Below are positions 57,954-64,000 of a DNA stretch of 64,000 nucleotides, in pieces (within the stretch, counting starts at the first letter, position 1; each line of letters opens with the position of its first letter). A program made the translations under genes and the position numbers. This DNA is from an uncultured Actinomycetes bacterium (GTDB lineage: Bacteria > Actinomycetota > Actinomycetes > Nanopelagicales > Nanopelagicaceae). The notes beneath the pieces were generated by a model, which searched no databases, had not been told where the DNA came from, and worked only from the letters and a program-made list of their open reading frames with translations. Location of the stretch: contig CAILXX010000004.1 of the NCBI GenBank assembly GCA_903838295.1, forward strand, positions 62,001 through 126,000. Direction: 5' to 3'.

Positions 57954-60900
57954 ATGGCGACTCAGATTAAGCGAGTTCAAAATTCCTCAGCAGTAGAGGC
58001 TTCGCAAATATTTGTTACTGCGATTCTGGTTACCCATAACGGTGCATCGTGGTTACCCGAAGTAATTGCCGCACTCTCTTCCCAGAGTCGCCGTGTAGAT
58101 CGAATTATTGCAGTGGATACCGGCTCGGTGGATTCTTCCGCAAAACTTTTGCGGGCGGCTGGAATAACTTTTATCCAAGCAGAGCGCGACATTGGGTATG
58201 GAGATGCAATTGAGTTAGCTCTTAGTCAAACCCCCGCGATTGAAAAAAGTATCGATAATGAATGGATCTGGTTGATTCACGATGATTGTGCGCCAGCTAC
58301 GGATGCCTTACAACTTTTGTTAGACGCAGTAGTGCAGCGACCTCAAATTGTTATCGCAGGTCCCAAACTCATTGGTTGGTATGACCGGGACAATTTACTT
58401 GAAGCTGGAATATCAATTGCAGGAAATGGAGCACGTTGGACCGGATTGGAACATCGAGAGCAGAATCAAGGTCAACATGATGCAACGATCGATGTTTTAT
58501 CGGTAAGTACTGCGGCTATGTTGGTGCGCCGTACTGCCTTTGAAGAGTTGGGAGGCCTGGACCCAAACCTTGCCCTCTTTAGAGATGATGTCGATTTGGG
58601 CTGGCGTGCTCACGTCGCTGGCCTTGGTGCAATCTGCGTCGGCGCAGCTACGGCCTTTCACGCCGAAGCATCAGCTACCGAACGTCGCGCGGTCGATGTA
58701 TCCGAAGCATTCTTGCATCGACCACTTCTCTTGGATCGCAGAAATGCCGCTTATGTAATGCTGGTCAATACGTCATGGTGGTTACTGCCATGGGTTGGTA
58801 TTCAAGTAATTGGTACAAGTTTGATTCGAGCCGTATTTGACCTGTTGGCAAAGTTGCCAGGATACGCCGCTGATGAAATTGCCGCAGTGGGCCTTTTGAT
58901 TCTGCATCCCGCTGACCTGATCAAGGCTCGACGGCTTCGCAAAAAAACACGATTACTTTCGCCCACAATTATTAAGAAGTTCGTACCTGGCAGGGCAACA
59001 CAGATTCGTGCTGGATTGGATCGGTTAGCTGCTGCCTTTACTAAGAAGATTCAAAAAGAAGATGAAGTCGAGCCTATAACTGGCCAAACATATTCTGCGC
59101 TGGGGATTGTTCCAGAAGACTTCGATGAGATTGATTACGCACCTACGAACCATCCATCTATCTTTAAACGACTGGCTAAACGACCCGATTTATTGATCTC
59201 GATTCTTATTCTGGTTCTTTCTGTTGTTGCCGGAAGGAGTCGTTTCGGTTCTCTTTCGGGAGGCGCACTGGGAGCTATTCCTCCGAGTGGCGCAGAACTC
59301 TTGCGTAGCTATGCAGATTCTTGGCACCTGGTGGGGATGGGTTCGTCGATGGCAACGCCACCCTGGGTTGCGGTATTGGGCCTGGCCTCCATTGTCACAC
59401 TGGGGCACTTGTCACTTCTTCTTACGACCATCTTTTTCTTAGCGCCTTCAATAGCATTTCTGACCTTTGCCTGGGCGCTACGCAAAATAGGCATTAAGCA
59501 ATATTTGGCCTCGATAGGTGGGCTTGTATATGTATTAACACCTCTATTGTGGACGGCGCTAAATCAGGGGCGGATTGATGTATTGGTGCTTTACCTCATC
59601 GCTCCTATTTTTCTCTTTGTCAATCCATTGTTGTCGAAGATCTCTGAAATTTCATGGCGTAAGTTTTTTTCAGTGGCTCTACTGGTGGGAATTGTTGCTT
59701 CTTTCTCCCCTTTAATTTTTGGTATCTGGTTAGTAATTCAATTTATTATGCTCATAAATAATTTGGTAAGAACTCGTGCCACATCAGTAGCGGGAGGTTG
59801 GATTGATTTTCTAGAAGGCGAAGCCTTCAAGCCAGCTCTTCGCCGAATTGTTCTGATTATCACTGTCCTATTTTTAGAACTTCCCTGGTCGCTCGGACTC
59901 ATTTTGCACCCAACTCAATTTTTGTTTGCACCGGGTGTGCCTACGGCAAATGGCGGAGTCCTTCACGTGGCCCTAAATAACCCTGGCGGAGTTGGATCAC
60001 CACCCGTTTGGATCGTTGCACCAGTAGTTATTTTTGGGTTGGCAAGCTGGGCGGTAAGCGCTCTCAGGGCGATAGCGGGCTGGATATCAGTTGTTTTGGG
60101 TGGAGCGATACTGCTTACCGTTTTTCATGTAGATGGCCATGGAGCCATAGAACCCGTATGGGTTGGGGTTTCATTCTTAATAATTTCAATTATTTTGATT
60201 CCCCCTGTACTAAAGCAGGCAGAGCAGATCATTCCAACTATGCAAGGTAGCCGACTTGGACTTACACATATCGCCATGGCAGTAGCTTCGGTGATGACTG
60301 TTTTAACCATGATCATGATGGTTGTGTGGATTGGTATTGGTACTTCGCAAACTCAAGCCCAATCCGATCAAGGCAATATTGTTCCTGCTTTTGTTTCTTC
60401 TCTAGACACGACTCCAGCAAGACCCAAAACACTTGTCTTAGCGGTCAGGGGTGCCACATCAACTTTCTTTATTTCGCGAGGTGCCCCACTTTCCTTGGGG
60501 GATGCTGATGTTGCAACTGCAATCCCTGGAGAAATCAAAGGAGCAGTCGAACAGATTGTTACTGGTTCTGGAGTTACTTCTGGAAAAATTCTTGGAACGT
60601 ATGGAATCCAATATGTCTTTGTAAAATCTCCGGTACCAGTCGCCCTTGCTCGAACAATTGATGGAATCGGTGGATTCAGTCGAATGTCCGCAACTACATC
60701 TGGAATAGTCTGGCGGGTCATGGGGGCTTATCCACGCGTCATGCTCCATATGAAAAACAACAAAAATTATCTGATTCCATCTGGTGATATCGGGGCTACA
60801 GGCAAAATTCCATCTGGCGGCGTTGTATATCTTGCCGAGAAATACGATAGTAATTGGCAGCTATTAATTAATGGATCACCAGTTCCGTTGTCGACCGCGT

Positions 60901-61076
60901 CAAATGGTATGCCAATTTTCAATATTGCGGAGGCAGGCACGGTCACATTGCTGTATGACGGCACAGCACATCGGGGCCTTATGTCCCTAGAATTATTGAC
61001 TCTTTTAATTGCGGTTGTTATGACCTTGCCTTCGGGGCGTCGCAAAAAACAGGTACCACTTGATGAGTTGGTATAA
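57954..61076 (+). CDS. large membrane-embedded family 2 glycosyltransferase
   Basis: Envelope glycosyltransferase of 1,040 residues. The N-terminal GT-A domain (about 18-270) has VTAILVTHNGASWLPEVIAAL, the DxD-like IHDDCAP, and LFRDDVDLGWRAHVAG. A basic linker follows, then a long C-terminal half with roughly 10 to 13 hydrophobic helices and an extracytoplasmic region toward the end. Homologues lie next to whiB2 in many actinobacteria. Likely role in polymerising or exporting a cell-wall polysaccharide; the acceptor is unknown. It is followed after 2 bases by the DUF5719-type gene. Confidence 0.87.
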   Translation: MATQIKRVQNSSAVEASQIFVTAILVTHNGASWLPEVIAALSSQSRRVDRIIAVDTGSVDSSAKLLRAAGITFIQAERDIGYGDAIELALSQTPAIEKSIDNEWIWLIHDDCAPATDALQLLLDAVVQRPQIVIAGPKLIGWYDRDNLLEAGISIAGNGARWTGLEHREQNQGQHDATIDVLSVSTAAMLVRRTAFEELGGLDPNLALFRDDVDLGWRAHVAGLGAICVGAATAFHAEASATERRAVDVSEAFLHRPLLLDRRNAAYVMLVNTSWWLLPWVGIQVIGTSLIRAVFDLLAKLPGYAADEIAAVGLLILHPADLIKARRLRKKTRLLSPTIIKKFVPGRATQIRAGLDRLAAAFTKKIQKEDEVEPITGQTYSALGIVPEDFDEIDYAPTNHPSIFKRLAKRPDLLISILILVLSVVAGRSRFGSLSGGALGAIPPSGAELLRSYADSWHLVGMGSSMATPPWVAVLGLASIVTLGHLSLLLTTIFFLAPSIAFLTFAWALRKIGIKQYLASIGGLVYVLTPLLWTALNQGRIDVLVLYLIAPIFLFVNPLLSKISEISWRKFFSVALLVGIVASFSPLIFGIWLVIQFIMLINNLVRTRATSVAGGWIDFLEGEAFKPALRRIVLIITVLFLELPWSLGLILHPTQFLFAPGVPTANGGVLHVALNNPGGVGSPPVWIVAPVVIFGLASWAVSALRAIAGWISVVLGGAILLTVFHVDGHGAIEPVWVGVSFLIISIILIPPVLKQAEQIIPTMQGSRLGLTHIAMAVASVMTVLTMIMMVVWIGIGTSQTQAQSDQGNIVPAFVSSLDTTPARPKTLVLAVRGATSTFFISRGAPLSLGDADVATAIPGEIKGAVEQIVTGSGVTSGKILGTYGIQYVFVKSPVPVALARTIDGIGGFSRMSATTSGIVWRVMGAYPRVMLHMKNNKNYLIPSGDIGATGKIPSGGVVYLAEKYDSNWQLLINGSPVPLSTASNGMPIFNIAEAGTVTLLYDGTAHRGLMSLELLTLLIAVVMTLPSGRRKKQVPLDELV

Positions 61077-61078
61077 GC

Positions 61079-62392
61079 ATGAAATTCATGAAGCAGTTAC
61101 AGTTTTTTCTGGCGCCAGTTGTTATTGCAGGTGCAGTGGTGCTTGCCACTGCGCTGCCTCAGGCAAAAGCGCATTTGGTCGGCAATGGCAGTTATCCGGC
61201 GGTAGTTTGTCCAGGTGTGTTGGGGGGCGGGAGCCAATTAATCTCTCTACCCACATCAGGGCTGCCCATCAGATTGGTAAATGGAAAGTCCCAAAGCTTG
61301 CGGACGTCAAAGTCGAAAGTGCTCAGCTCTAATTCTTATGGCACGGTGGTAGGCGGTAATTCGGGATCAGAAATTGTATTCAACGCTGTAACCGGTGGAA
61401 GTACCGCAGATACGGTCTGTACCGTCGGTGGATTTGATGAGTGGTTTATAGGGGGATCTGCCGGGGTTACGAGTCAAGGAATTCTAGATATCGTCAACAG
61501 CGGATTGAGTGATTCAACGGTTCAGGTATTTCCGTATACATCAAAAGTCGCACTTGCCCCGGTCACATATGTTGTCAATGCTAATTCAGATAAAAAAATA
61601 TCCCTGGCATCGTTAGCGCCTGGTGAAGAGTCAATCGCTTTACATGTTCTTACAATCTCTGGTCGAGTTACGTCTTTCATGTTAGACCACCGAAATCAGG
61701 GACTTCATGATCTGGGAGCGAGCTTTGTTCCACCAGCAAGCACACCTCAAACTCAACTCTATATAGGTGGCTTATTGACTTCGAGTAGTACGAGTTCTGC
61801 CGCTACTCTACGGTTCTTGGTTCCCGGAAATGTGGATGCAAATCTCCATGTAGCTATTTATTCAAATAATGGCTCGTTCACTCCAGTTGGCTTTGATTTG
61901 CTCAAGGTAGCTCACCAGAAAGTTATCGATGTCCCACTCCCAGTTCTGCATATTTCGGGACCTTATGGGCTGCTGATCACCGCCGACCAACCTGCCTTTG
62001 CCAGCGCATTGATGACCGGGAAAAGTGACTTCGCTTGGGCTGGAGAATTATCACCGATCTCTAAATTCCAACTTAATTTAGCGGGAACATCAGCCAGTTT
62101 CATATTTGTGGGAGCAAATATTGATCTTCGTGCGCAATGGCACGGAGCAAGCGGCAAGAGCCAGCAAGCCACAATAGTCGGCCAAGGTAGCGCGGTCTGG
62201 GCTCCAAGGGGGCCGATTTATGGCCTTCTCCTTACTCCGATCAATAAAGTGCCGGTATATGGGGGAGCAGTTGTCACAAATTCTGCTGGCGGGCTGAATT
62301 CACTTCCGTTGCTGGCCAACCAAATCATTTCTGGTTCCCAATTGCCAATTGCCGATGTGCGAACTCTGACACATAGCACCACCGGCAATTAG
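61079..62392 (+). CDS. exported DUF5719-like protein
   Basis: Secreted or anchored protein of 437 residues. It has an N-terminal signal peptide (KFMKQLQFF, hydrophobic LAPVVIAGAVVLATALP, cut near QAKA) and no lipobox. The mature part is Ser/Gly/Val-rich, beta-type, with repeating segments like TVQVFPYTSKVALAPVTYVV and HVAIYSNNGSFTPVGFDL. Size, export and place after the large glycosyltransferase match the actinobacterial DUF5719 family. Function unknown; an envelope role alongside that enzyme is inferred. Confidence 0.75.
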   Translation: MKFMKQLQFFLAPVVIAGAVVLATALPQAKAHLVGNGSYPAVVCPGVLGGGSQLISLPTSGLPIRLVNGKSQSLRTSKSKVLSSNSYGTVVGGNSGSEIVFNAVTGGSTADTVCTVGGFDEWFIGGSAGVTSQGILDIVNSGLSDSTVQVFPYTSKVALAPVTYVVNANSDKKISLASLAPGEESIALHVLTISGRVTSFMLDHRNQGLHDLGASFVPPASTPQTQLYIGGLLTSSSTSSAATLRFLVPGNVDANLHVAIYSNNGSFTPVGFDLLKVAHQKVIDVPLPVLHISGPYGLLITADQPAFASALMTGKSDFAWAGELSPISKFQLNLAGTSASFIFVGANIDLRAQWHGASGKSQQATIVGQGSAVWAPRGPIYGLLLTPINKVPVYGGAVVTNSAGGLNSLPLLANQIISGSQLPIADVRTLTHSTTGN

Positions 62393-62422
62393 GAAATCCA
62401 CGGTTTCTTGTCGTAAAAGCGA

Positions 62423-62428
62423 TAGCCT
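62423..62428 (+). promoter_or_regulatory. -10 element, predicted leaderless promoter of DUF3499 gene
   Basis: TAGCCT, 7 bases, then the ATG at 62436. Confidence 0.5.
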
Positions 62429-62435
62429 CTCAATT

Positions 62436-62801
62436 ATGCGCAGCCCCCAAAGATCTAGTCGCACGTGTTCGCGTGCCAGTTGTGGAATGCCCGCGAATAA
62501 GACGCTGACCTACATTTACTCTGATTCCACTGCAGTACTGGGCCCGCTCGCAATGTATGCCGAACCCCATTCATATGATTTATGTGCTGCCCATAGTGAA
62601 AAATTAACTGTGCCAAATGGTTGGACCGTGGTTAAGTCGGCACCAGATATGCAAGTTGGAGGCCCCAGTGATGATGACCTTATGGCGATCGCCGATGCTG
62701 TGCGAGAAGTTGGTCAGCACCAACACGAACTAGCGCCGGAACCTAGCCCATCACCGGAGATTGGCCGCCGGGGTCACCTGCGGGGACTGCCCTCGAGCTA
62801 A
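62436..62801 (+). CDS. DUF3499 family protein
   Basis: Soluble 121-residue protein with the highly conserved DUF3499 core: CSRASCGMPANKTLTYIYSDS, LGPLAMYAEPHSYDLCAAHS and PNGWTVVKSAPD. C11/C16 and the C/H of YDLCAAHS could form a small zinc site. The acidic middle and Pro/Ser-rich tail are variable. It always lies near whiB2 and phosphomannomutase in actinobacteria (mycobacterial Rv3258c). Function unknown. Confidence 0.9.
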   Translation: MRSPQRSSRTCSRASCGMPANKTLTYIYSDSTAVLGPLAMYAEPHSYDLCAAHSEKLTVPNGWTVVKSAPDMQVGGPSDDDLMAIADAVREVGQHQHELAPEPSPSPEIGRRGHLRGLPSS

Positions 62802-62811
62802 GTTCACTAAG

Positions 62812-62817
62812 TAGGAT
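62812..62817 (+). promoter_or_regulatory. -10 element, predicted leaderless promoter of phosphomannomutase gene
   Basis: TAGGAT, 6 bases, then the ATG at 62824. Confidence 0.65.
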
Positions 62818-62823
62818 AGTTAT

Positions 62824-64000
62824 ATGTTCACTCGTGAAGAACTTGACCGCGTCATTAAAGCGTATGACATCCGTGGTTTAGTGGAAGATCAGATAACGCC
62901 AGAATTTACATTTGTTCTCGGAACTGCGGTCGCTCGTTTTCTTGCAGCCGAACGAGAGCCAGGCACGATTGTTATTGGCGAAGATATGCGTCCATCGTCG
63001 GACGAACTTGCTTCGGCCTTCGCTGATGGAGTGACATCTCAAGGCATGGATGCGATCAGAATTGGCTTGGCTTCCACGGATATGCTCTATTTCGCATCTG
63101 GCTCACTTAATCTGCCTGGGGCAATGTTTACTGCAAGTCATAACCCAGCGGCCTACAACGGAATTAAATTAGCCAAAAGTGGCGCTCGCCCGATCGGTGC
63201 AGAATCAGGCTTGCTTCGCATTAAAGAGTTCATGATTAATGGCGTACCTATGTCCATTGGTGGAATCGGCAAAATTACCGAACGAAATCTATTGAATGAT
63301 TACGTGGATTTCTTGCTAGGTATTTTTGGGAAGGATGAATTTTCTAGCGGTCGTAAGCTCAAAGTAGTTGTCGATGCGGGTAATGGAATGGCTGGGTATA
63401 CAGCGCCTGCAATCATGGATCGTTTAAATGTCGAACTCATTCCCATGTACTTTGAATTGGATGGTAATTTCCCGAATCACGAAGCCAATCCAATTGAGCC
63501 AAAGAATTTAGTTGATCTTGTGCAGCGAGTGAAGAAGGAGAAAGCAGATATTGGATTAGCTTTCGATGGAGATGCCGATCGATGTTTCTTGGTCAACGAG
63601 AAGGGAGAGCTGGTTAATCCTTCTGCGCTAACGGCATTGATAGCCATTCGTGAGTTAAAGCGTAAACCCGGTTCTACTATTATTTATAATTTGATATCTT
63701 CAAAGGCGGTCCCAGAGATAATTCTTGAAAATGGTGGCAAGCCACTTCGCTCAAGAGTTGGTCACTCGTACATCAAGAAGATGATGGCAGAAAGTAACGC
63801 GATCTTTGGTGGAGAACATTCTGGTCACTTTTATTTCAATGATTTTTGGAGAGCAGACTCCGGAGCACTTGCCGCTTTATTTGCAATCGCAGAATTGGCG
63901 CATACCCTTGTGCCGCTCTCTGAATTATTAGCTCCACTGAACCGATATTTTGCAAGTGGGGAAATCAACACTGTTGTCGATGATCCACTAGAAAGCGTTC
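62824..64000 (+). CDS. phosphomannomutase/phosphoglucomutase (3' truncated by window)
   Basis: Interconverts hexose 6- and 1-phosphates, probably mannose, supplying the nucleotidyltransferase at 56.4 kb; 392 codons are visible and the frame runs off the end. KAYDIRGLVEDQITPEF is the N-terminal signature, the phosphoserine is in MFTASHNPAAYNGIK, the metal loop is AFDGDADRC, and GGEHSGHFYF is the sugar-binding loop. The missing part is the C-terminal phosphate-binding domain. Corresponds in position to mycobacterial pmmA/manB. Confidence 0.93.
   Translation, partial: MFTREELDRVIKAYDIRGLVEDQITPEFTFVLGTAVARFLAAEREPGTIVIGEDMRPSSDELASAFADGVTSQGMDAIRIGLASTDMLYFASGSLNLPGAMFTASHNPAAYNGIKLAKSGARPIGAESGLLRIKEFMINGVPMSIGGIGKITERNLLNDYVDFLLGIFGKDEFSSGRKLKVVVDAGNGMAGYTAPAIMDRLNVELIPMYFELDGNFPNHEANPIEPKNLVDLVQRVKKEKADIGLAFDGDADRCFLVNEKGELVNPSALTALIAIRELKRKPGSTIIYNLISSKAVPEIILENGGKPLRSRVGHSYIKKMMAESNAIFGGEHSGHFYFNDFWRADSGALAALFAIAELAHTLVPLSELLAPLNRYFASGEINTVVDDPLESV

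Overview
The window is a tightly packed, gene-dense stretch of an actinobacterial chromosome with moderate G+C by eye. The actinobacterial assignment rests on two WhiB proteins, the GuaB plus GuaB3 pair, a GroEL1 with a histidine-rich tail, the mycothiol gene mshB, the acyl-CoA carboxylase epsilon subunit, and small actinobacterial families of unknown function (DUF3263, DUF3017, DUF3107, DUF3117, DUF3499, DUF5719, DUF6350). Several gene blocks follow the order known from Mycobacterium and Streptomyces (recalled, not searched): groES-groEL1-whiB3...guaB-guaB3-guaA; pcrA-sucC-sucD-DUF6350-purN-purH; accD-accE-maf-accA with birA-purK-purE; methyltransferase-htrA-mrp-mgtE-like; mshB...fdxA-dapC; manB-whiB2-glycosyltransferase-DUF5719-DUF3499-pmm. 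Moderate G+C, very short spacers, start/stop overlaps and a shortened IMP dehydrogenase suggest a streamlined lineage such as the freshwater acI group (Nanopelagicales). That placement is inference.

Layout. 1-6 kb: end of the complex I operon (nuoL, nuoM, nuoN) facing a hydrolase and a type II NADH dehydrogenase. 6-9 kb: DUF3263, then groES-groEL1 behind a CIRCE-like operator. 8.5-14.4 kb: whiB3/whiD, a divergent MerR-type regulator with a B12-binding domain, the GMP genes guaB-guaB3-guaA and a secreted cyclophilin. 14.4-26 kb: PIG-L deacetylase, PcrA helicase, succinyl-CoA synthetase, DUF6350, purN-purH, folD-DUF3017, mdh-icd. 26-30.7 kb: sugar ABC ATPase, CorC-like protein, trpS and a BMP-type binding protein. 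30.7-37.2 kb: acyl-CoA carboxylase operon, biotin ligase, purK-purE. 37.2-42.4 kb: UDP-glucose dehydrogenase, glycosyltransferase, SpoIID protein, msrB, dapD, a sigma region 4-like protein. 42.5-50.7 kb: DUF3117, pepA, methyltransferase, htrA, mrp, a soluble MgtE-like sensor, an NRAMP-related transporter and a DMT exporter. 50.7-56.4 kb: PHP phosphoesterase, DUF3107, TetR, mshB, an unusual CysRS, ferredoxin, dapC. 56.4-64 kb: sugar nucleotidyltransferase, whiB2, cell-envelope glycosyltransferase, DUF5719, DUF3499, phosphomannomutase (cut by the window end).

I found no tRNA, rRNA, CRISPR array, insertion sequence, prophage or riboswitch, and no gene-free stretch over 300 bases. The genes are mostly core metabolism: respiration and TCA cycle, purine synthesis, lysine/peptidoglycan precursors, acyl-CoA carboxylation and envelope sugars.

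The points most worth following up are: a B12-binding MerR regulator divergent from whiB3, with an inverted repeat inside the whiB3 promoter spacer; an IMP dehydrogenase without its CBS domain beside a GuaB3 with His at the catalytic Cys position; a soluble MgtE-type sensor overlapping an NRAMP-related transporter; a dapC whose conserved N-terminus lies upstream of any ordinary start codon; and at least 18 genes that begin 6-7 bases after a TAnnnT-like -10 hexamer, suggesting widespread leaderless transcription.
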